A DNA stretch of 64,000 nucleotides from Sulfolobales archaeon Acd1. GTDB taxonomy: Archaea; Thermoproteota; Thermoprotei_A; Sulfolobales; Sulfolobaceae. A program made the position numbers and the translations under genes. The stretch covers positions 1 to 64,000 of the forward strand of contig APJY01000003.1 of assembly GCA_000389735.1 (NCBI GenBank). Direction: 5' to 3'. Shown piece after piece: positions 1 to 7,136 of this stretch (position 1 is its first letter; the number at the start of each line of letters is the position of its first letter). A model generated the notes under the pieces. The model was not told where the DNA came from and did not search any database. It was given only the letters and a program-made list of their open reading frames with translations.

Positions 1-308
1 GTGGACTATCTTTACCCCACGCTCTAGGGGCTTACTCTCCTGAACTAGGAACCCTAATCCTCGTTAATACGACTAAGTAGCGTGAATCTAACCGTCTCAC
101 CGCAGATAGCTACGTTCTTGAGTACCTAGCCCGTTATGCGGAAACACCAAGCCTGAACCGCGTGTTCGGGTTCGTTCGAGGTCTGGAAGTTCGGAGCCCA
201 CCGAAGTATTACATCACGACGTATTATCTCAAGCTAAAAGTAAGGTTCCGAACTTTCGATTCGTCATGGATTAAAGATTTAAGTAGTTTTACGCTATTCT
301 AAAATAAC
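1..308. other. Upstream region with possible decayed reading frame and csa3 promoter
   Basis: No intact gene is seen. On the plus strand an open frame runs from 81 to a stop at 300-302 (about 73 codons). It has no usable start codon and a stop codon just before it, so it looks like a truncated remnant; I do not recognise the product. A TATA-like TTTAAGTA lies at about 278-285, some 25 bases before the csa3 start, which suggests a leaderless csa3 transcript. Confidence 0.4.
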
Positions 309-1016
309 GTGACGGTTCTGATATTCAACGTGGGGTTCACGGCGGAGTACGTCATAAGGGCGATCTCGAGGAGGTCAATAGCAGGGGTCAACAAGATCTT
401 CCTGGTGGCCATGGAATCTAAGGACGATTACTCCCAGAAGAGGTCCTCGGAGGCCATAGGCGCCATCCTCGACTTCCTGAAGATCGCGGGCGTCACGGAC
501 GTGGACGTGGTCAAGGTGAACGTGGACTGGAGCTTCGACGCGATCCTGGAATACGTCTCCGAGAAGATAGGGGGTTATGACGATTACGAGTTCCACCTGG
601 TCGGAGGGACCAGGATGACGCTGCTCGCGCTCTACTACCTCGCCTTGCTACTCTCAGCGATGCCGGGAGTCAAGGTGAAGGCCATCGCTTACGACGAGGC
701 TATGACGATCTCGAAGGAACTCCCGTTGAGGGTACCGTCAGTACCCACCAAGGAGAAGCTGGACGTGCTGGAAGCGATCGGGGCCGGCGCGACGGTTACC
801 GGCCTCGCCAGGGCCCTGAACAAGTCGCCCTCGACCGTCTCGCTTCAGCTGACGTCCCTCAAGGAGGAGGGGTTAATAACGGCGGAGAGGGAGGGGAGGA
901 AGAAGGACGTCGAGCTCACCCCTCTGGGCAGGGCAGTCCTGAACCTGATGAAGAAAGCCGTGAAGGAGAAGGTCGGTTCCGCGACGAGCCCTCAAGGGGG
1001 TTCGACGCGCGTATGA
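309..1016 (+). CDS. csa3: CRISPR-associated CARF-HTH regulator Csa3
   Basis: 235 residues starting at GTG. The N-terminal ~130 residues form a Rossmann-like CARF domain: it opens with a hydrophobic strand (TVLIFNVGF) and has the family signature HLVGGTRMT near residue 96, which is expected to bind a cyclic oligonucleotide or similar ligand. Residues ~145-215 are a winged helix-turn-helix, with the recognition region around NKSPSTVSLQLTSLKEEGLI. Csa3 proteins regulate type I-A cas and adaptation genes and CRISPR arrays in Sulfolobales. No cas effector or adaptation gene lies within this window, so the gene sits apart, although two CRISPR arrays follow 5 and 11 kb downstream. The start fits a TATA-like box about 25 bases upstream. 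The family call is strong; the regulated targets are inferred. Confidence 0.9.
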   Translation: MTVLIFNVGFTAEYVIRAISRRSIAGVNKIFLVAMESKDDYSQKRSSEAIGAILDFLKIAGVTDVDVVKVNVDWSFDAILEYVSEKIGGYDDYEFHLVGGTRMTLLALYYLALLLSAMPGVKVKAIAYDEAMTISKELPLRVPSVPTKEKLDVLEAIGAGATVTGLARALNKSPSTVSLQLTSLKEEGLITAEREGRKKDVELTPLGRAVLNLMKKAVKEKVGSATSPQGGSTRV

Positions 1017-1353
1017 ACGCCTAGAGGGATGAAATTCAGACTGGATTAACCGTACTGTTTTTAGGATTAGGGTTAATGGAACCGGATAAGGACCTATCCC
1101 GTAATTCTTAACGTTATAGGAAACTCGACAGCTGGCAATAGAGGAGCTCTAACGAGCGTAAGCTTTTACGTACACCTGCCACACACGGGAGAAGGACGAA
1201 ACGGAGGTGCACACCGCTTGGCTACCAAGGCCGAGTAAATAACGGCAGGGCCAACGTTCTCACACAACTGCCTAAGGGATTACCGATTCCAGGAATCTCA
1301 AAGTCAGAACTTCGCGCCGAGCTTTTTCAAGTCCGAATCGTTGCTTGTCATCT
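1017..1353. other. Intergenic stretch, only a toxin gene scrap
   Basis: Apart from the PIN-domain scrap at 1304-1381, I see no open frame, tRNA, repeat or convincing structured element here. The DNA is moderately AT-rich. Confidence 0.5.
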
Positions 1354-1381
1354 CTACGTCGAAATACCTTCTGACCACTTC
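1304..1381 (-). pseudogene. C-terminal scrap of a PIN-domain (VapC-like) toxin
   Basis: Read on the minus strand in the frame offset from the AbrB gene, 25 codons end at a TGA (1304-1306) and encode a tail with TSNDSDLKKLGAKF. This resembles the last strand and acidic residues of PIN-domain ribonucleases. A stop precedes it, so almost the whole toxin is gone. It directly overlaps the end of the AbrB-type antitoxin gene, exactly where a vapC partner would normally follow. The interpretation as a deleted toxin is inference from the motif and position. Confidence 0.5.
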
Positions 1382-1608
1382 CTACTCCTCTCTTCCGAAG
1401 CCTCTTTCAGCACCTCGTCTACGTCCTTCAGCCTCACGTTGACTTTGAACAGCCCTCTGAAGCTTTTCTTAACATACGGGAGGAGCTGTACTTTACCGTC
1501 CTCGACGACGAGCTTCACCTTGCCGGTGATGTTCAGCTCCTCCCTTACCTCCTTAGGGATCACTATTCTTCCTCTCTCGTCAACTGTAAGCAAGTACTCC
1601 TTTTTCAT
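1354..1608 (-). CDS. AbrB/SpoVT-type DNA-binding protein, probable VapB-like antitoxin
   Basis: 84 residues. Residues 4-47 form a swapped-hairpin AbrB domain (VDERGRIVIPKEVREEL is the classic motif), followed by a charged helix near residues 60-78 that in VapB antitoxins binds the PIN toxin. The last residues (KWSEGIST) run into DNA that in the other frame encodes a PIN-domain tail, so the natural C-terminus was probably altered by a deletion that removed the toxin. The remaining protein could still bind DNA as an orphan regulator. The domain is clear; the antitoxin role is inferred. Confidence 0.8.
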   Translation of the reverse strand: MKKEYLLTVDERGRIVIPKEVREELNITGKVKLVVEDGKVQLLPYVKKSFRGLFKVNVRLKDVDEVLKEASEERSRKWSEGIST

Positions 1609-2036
1609 TAGGTTCCACTACTTATCCCACCTATATAGATTCAACGTAACCGTGCGGTTGTCTGATCTTTAGTTCAATATTTCACTAACGTTAATTTTTA
1701 GGTTGATAATTTTAACAAATTAAACTTCAGTTTGGCGGGACTTATCCTGTGGGTGACGGTAGAAGTCGAACGCGACATCAACGGTTCCAGGACGGAGCCA
1801 AGGCTTGTTTTAGTTTCTATCAGTTGTTACTTTACCTAGTCCTTAAAATCGTAGCGTTCCACATGAACTGGATCCACCCTCCCTAATCCTGTCGTCGTGA
1901 TCGGCACTGATCAGGGCTCTCGCCACTATAGGAGTCCCCGATCAAACGTTATTCCTAAACCGCATTAGCGTTAGTCTCAGGTTTATGGGAGTAAAAGGGT
2001 TCAAGAAAAAGGTATGGTTTAACTTGTCTGCTGACG
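1609..2036. other. Long intergenic region with one orphan CRISPR repeat
   Basis: AT-rich DNA with no open frame of note. It holds one isolated CRISPR-type repeat at 1807-1830, and otherwise nothing I can name. Confidence 0.5.
1807..1830 (-). repeat. Orphan degenerate CRISPR repeat
   Basis: This 24-mer matches the repeat of the two arrays further right at 23 of 24 positions (it reads CTATCAG where the arrays read CTTTCAG). It has the plus-strand orientation of the array at 5386-5531. No second repeat and no leader-like sequence are seen on either side, so it is a solitary remnant or a stray copy, not an array. Confidence 0.75.
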
Positions 2037-3926
2037 TTACTTTCTCCTTCTCAGGACGAAGTATACCAGTAATACACCGACTACTATGAGACCGCCTATC
2101 GGTATGACATAGGTAATTGACTGGCCGGAGGAGGTTTGGCTAGGTGCTGAGGTCTGAGGTGTGGTAGTTTGGGTAGTAGTTGATGTTGTTAAGGTTTGAG
2201 CTGATGTAGTAGTTGAGGAAGTAGCGGACTGTGTAGTTGTTGTAGTGGTGGTTGTTGTGGTCACGCTGGTTTGAGTCGTGCTACTCTGGGTAGTGTTAGT
2301 TTGGACAGCACCTGAGGTAGTAGTCTCTGTTTGAAGAGTTATCGGGGAATTTATAATTACATACGTGAGATCCGGTTTACCTACGCTTAATTCTGCATAA
2401 CCTTGAGGAGTGAAGGTCACGTGAACGTTGTCCGTTGCCTCAGCCGTATCTCCTCCGAAGGTGTAATAAGAAGGGAATTCCACATACTCGTTGTTTCGTA
2501 GGTAGAAAAGACCTAGTGTAGCCGAAATGTTCTTAAACGTAGTAACCTCGCCGTTCCCTCCCCCTCCAAATATTAGCTCTGTGTCGTAATACGAACCGTA
2601 AAGACCCGTCGGACCCGCAGGTGTGTACTCCATACCGTTTACTTGGAAATATGCGGAGCTCACATTCGGATCGATTACCAGCACCTTATCGAACGTTTGG
2701 GAAGACAAGACCGTGTAAGACCCGTTCTCCAACACCATGACACTGAAGGTGATTAGTACGCCCTTGCCTTTCACTACACTCTCGTTCATTACTAAATAGC
2801 CCGAAAACGGAAGGGAATACGTGAAACAAGGTGAGGAGTTGTAGTTGCCGTAGTAGTTCCCTCCTTGAGGACTAGGCGCTACGTATCCGTCTCCTTTTAT
2901 GCTCTGGTTCGTCAGAGTAGCCGTGGGATTAGTCATGTTAAACACGTTGTCGTGATAAACTACTATGCTCTCGTTAGTCAGGAAAATTAGTACGTCTTGC
3001 GGCCACAATATCCACGTGGAGTTATCGTCGTTGTTAATGACCAATACAGAGTTCAGCTGAAGGGATGCTGAGTATGCAGGTGCTAGGTTCTGAGAGCCGT
3101 TGTAAGCTAACAGAGAGGTTATGTTAAAGTAACCCAAGACTGAGGTGGTGTTAACTACGTAAGTCTTCGTCCCTGATACGCCGTAACTCGCTATTCCCAT
3201 GGGATAAGCACTTCTATGTGTTATCTCGATGTACAAATACGGGTTTACATATTCAGGAAGAACTCTATACGCGAAGGCTAGATACGCAGGCGTGTCGTGG
3301 GGGTTAGTAATATTGAGGTAATAAATTCCAGCTGGTAGATCGACAGCGTAGAAACACGTTTCAGACGTGTAGTTCCACGTTAGGGTGATGGGAGAGGAAT
3401 TGAAGAAGACCTGAGACTCATTATTGAAAACGGTGTAATAAACGGTCTGGTTCGAGACACCGAAAAGCGCTAAGGTCGAGGGGGAGCCCAGTGTAGATAA
3501 GTGAATTTCGAGTGAACAGGTTCCGCCAGGAGGTATGGTCACGAACTCCTCCACATAAGTCGAGGAGTTTTCAGGTGTAATGGGCGTAGTATTGTAGAAA
3601 TACGAAACATTGGCGTATTGTGTAGGCGAGTATATTACTAGGTAATACGTACCGGGGTTCGCCAGTACCCCGTTAACTATCGCCGAACCGTTCTGGATCA
3701 CGATTCCTCGGAGCGACCCAGTGCTGTTGAATTGAGAGAACTCACTGGGAGTCATGAGTGCTACCGTCACTGTAGCGTTGCTCTCGACGGCGTAAACTAT
3801 CGCCGATAGGCTATTAACGTGAATTGGAACGTATAAAAAGTATCCCGCATTTAAAACGAAAGCCTGTGCAGGTAGGAAAGAGGCGAGGAAGAGCGTCATT
3901 AACAGTAGGGGGAAGAGTTTCCTCAT
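2037..3926 (-). CDS. Thermopsin-family secreted acid protease, membrane-anchored
   Basis: 629 residues. An N-terminal signal peptide (hydrophobic residues ~3-22) is followed by a large Asn/Ser/Thr-rich ectodomain full of N-x-S/T sequons, a Thr/Ser/Gln-rich stalk from ~555 to 605, and a C-terminal membrane helix ending RRRK. The middle section (PMGIASYGV, LQLNSVLV, WPQDVLIFL, LIFGGGGNGE) matches the thermopsin (peptidase A5) layout. Thermopsins are extracellular acid-stable proteases of Sulfolobales. The stalk and anchor suggest it stays on the cell surface, at the S-layer. A TATA box (ACTTATAAAAG, about 3946-3957) lies just ahead of the start, suggesting a leaderless mRNA. It is a paralogue of the gene at 7137-8714. 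I cannot identify catalytic residues by eye. Confidence 0.82.
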   Translation of the reverse strand: MRKLFPLLLMTLFLASFLPAQAFVLNAGYFLYVPIHVNSLSAIVYAVESNATVTVALMTPSEFSQFNSTGSLRGIVIQNGSAIVNGVLANPGTYYLVIYSPTQYANVSYFYNTTPITPENSSTYVEEFVTIPPGGTCSLEIHLSTLGSPSTLALFGVSNQTVYYTVFNNESQVFFNSSPITLTWNYTSETCFYAVDLPAGIYYLNITNPHDTPAYLAFAYRVLPEYVNPYLYIEITHRSAYPMGIASYGVSGTKTYVVNTTSVLGYFNITSLLAYNGSQNLAPAYSASLQLNSVLVINNDDNSTWILWPQDVLIFLTNESIVVYHDNVFNMTNPTATLTNQSIKGDGYVAPSPQGGNYYGNYNSSPCFTYSLPFSGYLVMNESVVKGKGVLITFSVMVLENGSYTVLSSQTFDKVLVIDPNVSSAYFQVNGMEYTPAGPTGLYGSYYDTELIFGGGGNGEVTTFKNISATLGLFYLRNNEYVEFPSYYTFGGDTAEATDNVHVTFTPQGYAELSVGKPDLTYVIINSPITLQTETTTSGAVQTNTTQSSTTQTSVTTTTTTTTTTQSATSSTTTSAQTLTTSTTTQTTTPQTSAPSQTSSGQSITYVIPIGGLIVVGVLLVYFVLRRRK

Positions 3927-4236
3927 TGGAAGAAACGGTGAAGGGGACTTTTATAAGTATTACCCCCTACGTGGGTCATGACCTAGTGTGATACCCTACA
4001 GTTGTTACTTAAAATGTGAATGAGGCCACGTTTCGCCTTACTAATGTTTCAGTTCAATTCATATGAGGATCATCAACGTTAGGTATTGATTTATGATGCT
4101 CTCTATAATTTCGAAACGACCATAAATAGCTTAAGGTTATCACCGACTCGCTCATAAACCTAACTAGCTAATAGCCTCTAACTATAAAGGTTTGCTTTCG
4201 AATTTTCTTTAATACGCTTAAACCAACTGTATTCTT
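3927..4236. other. AT-rich intergenic region
   Basis: It holds the promoter of the minus-strand thermopsin gene at its left end and a TATA-like TTCTTTAATACG ahead of the HEPN gene at its right end. I see no reading frame or repeat. Confidence 0.5.
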
Positions 4237-4641
4237 GTGGTGAGCAGGGTCAACGATTGGATTAGGCAGGCTGAGAGAAATTTCAGATCTGCCGAAATAA
4301 ATTATCAAAATGAACTTTATGAAGAGACTTGCTATGAAGCTCAGCAAACTGCGGAAAAAGCTGTCAAAGCTTTGTTAAGTTATTTTCATAAAGAACAGAG
4401 AGGTCATTCTATTACCTTCCTTTTACAGTCATTGTCTATTCAAATTCAGGGTGAAATATTGAGATGTGCGCAAGAGCTTGATAAACATTACATACCCCTA
4501 CGTTATCCCGACGCTTTCGATCAGGGTGCTCCTGCAGATTATTACAATAAGGACGACGCAACCAGATGCTTGGATTGTGGCAGAAGAATTCTATCATGGG
4601 TGAAGGACGTTGTGGGAGGAACTCTGCAAGGAATATTCTAA
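4237..4641 (+). CDS. HEPN-domain protein (toxin half of a HEPN/MNT pair)
   Basis: 134 residues from a GTG start. This is an all-helical HEPN domain: the opening WIRQAERNFRSAE, the tyrosine/glutamine helix CYEAQQTAEKAVKALL, and the late LRYPDAF signature are typical. HEPN proteins paired with a minimal nucleotidyltransferase act as toxins, often as ribonucleases, and the partner neutralises them. The partner gene overlaps it by 32 bp at 4610-4641. Base composition is lower in GC than the core genes, in keeping with a mobile toxin-antitoxin module. The pair is strong; the cellular target is unknown. Confidence 0.85.
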   Translation: MVSRVNDWIRQAERNFRSAEINYQNELYEETCYEAQQTAEKAVKALLSYFHKEQRGHSITFLLQSLSIQIQGEILRCAQELDKHYIPLRYPDAFDQGAPADYYNKDDATRCLDCGRRILSWVKDVVGGTLQGIF

Positions 4642-4981
4642 GTTTAATCCGAAGCTAGTAGTGTTGTTTGGATCTTATGCCAGAGGCGATTACACTAGCG
4701 AGAGCGATATCGATGTTCTGGTCGTTTCCGACGTTTTTCCACGCGATCCTAGGGAAGGTTTCGCAATGACTTACACCATGAAATTCCCCAAGGTAATGCC
4801 TGTAGCAATGAACACCCAAGTTTTTTTAAAGAAGTTAAACGAAGGATCTACGTTTATTCTTGAAATTATAGAAGACGGTAAAATATTGTGCGGAGATAAG
4901 GAATTTGAAAACGATGTTTTAGAAAAATACAAGGAAATTAGGAAAAAGTTTAGAAGAAAAGGGAAGTTATGGGAATGGTGA
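4610..4981 (+). CDS. Minimal nucleotidyltransferase (MNT, antitoxin half of HEPN/MNT pair)
   Basis: 123 residues from a TTG start inside the end of the HEPN gene. It is a polymerase-beta-like MNT fold with the GSYARGDYTSESDIDVLVV signature near residue 22, the GS-x10-D-x-D metal and nucleotide site. In characterised pairs the MNT protein AMPylates the HEPN toxin. The lysine-rich C-terminus (RKKFRRKGKLWEW) is unusual in charge but of normal length. A translationally coupled start is likely given the overlap. Confidence 0.87.
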   Translation: MWEELCKEYSKFNPKLVVLFGSYARGDYTSESDIDVLVVSDVFPRDPREGFAMTYTMKFPKVMPVAMNTQVFLKKLNEGSTFILEIIEDGKILCGDKEFENDVLEKYKEIRKKFRRKGKLWEW

Positions 4982-5385
4982 CGAAATCTCACCATAAAAT
5001 TCATTGTATATTCCTTTTCGGGATTACACATGGTGGGCAGTCGAGTGGGTCAGAGAACCACTCCCACTTGAAAGGGGGACTCTCATCCAAATCACGTCTA
5101 GTCCTTTGAAGGAAAGGGGAGATGACGGTTGCTCCTCCCACAGTCCCATTAAGCCCTTAATCGAACTGGGGAGGAGCATCATTAGCGTCACTGAAAGACT
5201 TCTGAAAGAAGAAGTGTTAAGGGGCTATCCACCCTCTTGGCGAGGCTTTCCGGCCCCTTTTAACCCCACCTTTGCCTCTTCACTGCTCCAAGAGGCTTTG
5301 CCTCATCCGGCAATACCCCACTGGGGTATTGCCTAACTTCCATTCCCGATTAGTTCGCTGTATAAGGGATAACGCCGTTAACCCA
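4982..5385. other. Structured intergenic region with two strong hairpins
   Basis: A 110-codon open frame crosses this stretch, but its translation has no domain character and I do not call it. Two inverted repeats stand out. GCTCCTCCC (5131-5139) pairs with GGGAGGAGC (5169-5177), and GGCAATACCCC (5309-5319) pairs with GGGGTATTGCC (5323-5333) around a 3-nt loop. A G-rich segment near 5071-5120 repeats the AAAGGGG theme. This could be a transposon scar or the end of a structured RNA; no known family was recognised. Confidence 0.45.
5309..5333. repeat. Perfect 11-bp hairpin with 3-nt loop
   Basis: The arms GGCAATACCCC and GGGGTATTGCC are perfectly complementary around ACT. It sits about 50 bp before the distal end of the first CRISPR array. 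It is not followed by a T-run, so it does not look like a simple terminator. Short perfect hairpins like this mark the ends of IS200/IS605-type elements, which is one possible origin. Confidence 0.6.
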
Positions 5386-5531
5386 GTTCTAGTTTCTTTC
5401 AGTTGTTACAAGCTAGGTTGTAAATTTATTTCGGAAATCAATGTATAGTTTTAGTTTCTTTCAGTTGTTACAATACCCGTATTTATTAATGTAAATAGGG
5501 GGGATATGTTTTAGTTTCTTTCAGTTGTTAC
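5386..5531 (-). CRISPR. CRISPR array 1: 3 repeats, 2 spacers
   Basis: 24-nt repeats lie at 5386-5409, 5448-5471 and 5508-5531, with spacers of 38 and 36 nt. In transcription sense (minus strand) the repeat begins GTAACAACTG and ends AACTAAAAC. The leftmost copy has one mismatch (GTTCTAG for GTTTTAG on the plus strand), as expected for the leader-distal end. The leader lies on the right at 5532-5750, so new spacers would enter on the right and transcription runs leftwards. Repeat type matches Sulfolobales I-A/III arrays. No cas genes flank it. Confidence 0.95.
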
Positions 5532-5750
5532 TGACCCTCCGCGCCCTCGATTTACACGTGTATTTACGCGTTTATAAATCTTAACAGACCTTAAACGCGT
5601 TTTCTTCCCCTAACTCGTTTAAGGGGATTTATCGTAACCCCTAAGGGCGGGAGGGTAAGGGAGAAGTAACTCATTGAACGTGTTGAAATAATTGGTAATT
5701 ACAGATGAGGAATTGGAAAAGTGACCTCGAGGACATATAGCGACCGTTCA
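5532..5750 (-). promoter_or_regulatory. CRISPR leader 1
   Basis: About 220 bp next to repeat 5508-5531. It is clearly homologous, in inverted orientation, to the leader of array 2 (11175-11394), at roughly 85-90% identity by eye. Conserved blocks include CCCTCCGCGCCCTCGATTTA beside the repeat, TTACGCGTTTATAAA (the likely TATA/BRE region), CTAACTCGTTTAAGGGG, and TAACTCATTGAACGTGTTGA. Such leaders carry the promoter and the integration anchor for spacer acquisition. Confidence 0.85.
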
Positions 5751-6150
5751 CGGCGGGCGAGCTGAAGAGAGACTCTTATACCACGAACTAAGGTAGAAAA
5801 CAGTCAAAAATCACTAAGTAACTATATTATTCAGCTTTTTAATTTAGGAGGTGAAGTGAAATAAGTTCTGATTCTTGTGCCAGATTGAAAGTTGGTCGCT
5901 GATAAATCCGAAGAACCCCACGAAGCGCTTATCAGGCGGAAACGCTTCAGCGAGGAACTCGTTGGTCCATAGAGAAGGCGGTAGATACCTTTAAATAATT
6001 TAGGACTAGTGTCACGGAAGTCGACTCAACACGGAGAACCGATCCGAAATTCGCGTCGTTGAGGTTGAGCCCAGTGCTGTCAGTGAACTGCCGACCACGT
6101 TGAGCATAGCTAAGCGCGAAAAAGATAATTGTATAAAAACTAGAAATAGC
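5751..6150. other. Intergenic region without recognisable content
   Basis: It contains a TATA-like CCTTTAAATAATTT at about 5991-6004, but no convincing gene follows it on either strand. I see no repeat or RNA gene. Confidence 0.4.
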
Positions 6151-6873
6151 TTAGCTCTTCTTCTCTTGTTGTGCCTGTTTGGGTAGCAGATAGATCTTGT
6201 TCCCTATTATGGAGTTGTTCGGCACTAACACCGTCGTTCCGTCCGACTTGTTTATATAGGTGAATAACGTGCTGACCTCCTCGACTATTCCATCTTCGCC
6301 AGCGACGTTAACGTGGTCCTTGATCCTGAACGGCCTCGCCAGGAGGATGAACAGACCAGCCACCGCCTGGCCCAGGACCTGCTGCGACGCGAAGCCTATC
6401 ACGAGCCCTATGAAGCCGCCCAACGCCACGCCAGCGGCTCCACCGGCCACTCCGCCCGCTATAGCAGCTACTAACGCGCCGATTCCGATTAGCCTGAAGA
6501 CGCTCCTAATCGAGGCGGCGGTCGGGTGGTCGTACTTCAACCTCAAGTTCCAGTAGATGACGTTGGCGAACGCCATGACTATGAAGTAGCCGAACAGCAG
6601 CGATAACAGGATGTTCACGTAAGGCGCGTAACCCATTATCGACGGCGTGCTGGCGGAGGCGCTGGCGGAGGTACTGGTGGAGTTGCTGTGTGATGTGAGG
6701 TAAGGTATGCTAGGCAACGAGGCGACCACGCTCTGTAAAACCGGGAAGACTAGGTTGTTGATTACCGCCTCTACTACGACATAAATTACAATATAGAGTA
6801 TTAACTTACCGGTTGCTTCTCCTATTTTCTTCCTAATTTCTTTAACATCGGTTATTTCTTCGTCCTTCATCAT
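6151..6873 (-). CDS. MscS-family small mechanosensitive channel
   Basis: 240 residues starting at the first of two ATGs. The order is a charged N-terminus, membrane helices at ~25-52 and ~82-106, then the pore-lining third helix around residues 140-175, rich in Gly/Ala. The MscS beta-domain start follows with RPFRIKDHVNVAGEDGIVEE. The protein stops soon after VLVPNNSIIGNKI, so the usual C-terminal alpha/beta vestibule domain is missing; short MscS homologues like this exist in archaea. It probably opens under osmotic downshock. It is transcribed alone, between the first CRISPR leader and a thermopsin gene. Confidence 0.85.
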   Translation of the reverse strand: MMKDEEITDVKEIRKKIGEATGKLILYIVIYVVVEAVINNLVFPVLQSVVASLPSIPYLTSHSNSTSTSASASASTPSIMGYAPYVNILLSLLFGYFIVMAFANVIYWNLRLKYDHPTAASIRSVFRLIGIGALVAAIAGGVAGGAAGVALGGFIGLVIGFASQQVLGQAVAGLFILLARPFRIKDHVNVAGEDGIVEEVSTLFTYINKSDGTTVLVPNNSIIGNKIYLLPKQAQQEKKS

Positions 6874-7136
6874 TAGCCCATGAATTCATCAAGATATATA
6901 AAGTTGTTTTCACGTTGGTAGTCAGTAATACCCTTCCTTTCGGTGCTACTCCATGAAGGTCCTGGAGGGGCTCTGAGGCGAGGCCATTACCTTAGGAGTA
7001 GAACGCGCTAAATAACTATTCCTCAATACCCAAGGATACCGAAACGCTTTCGATTCGCTGATACGCGAAGCCGAGCACCACCGCTCGATCGCGTAGTGGA
7101 AAGTTTTTATCGGTGAAGGGACACCCTGGTCAGGCG

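Noticed and set aside
5004-5336. 110-codon open frame
   Set aside because: The translation is low in domain character, it covers two hairpins and GC-rich inverted repeats, and there is no promoter or ribosome site. It is treated as non-coding.
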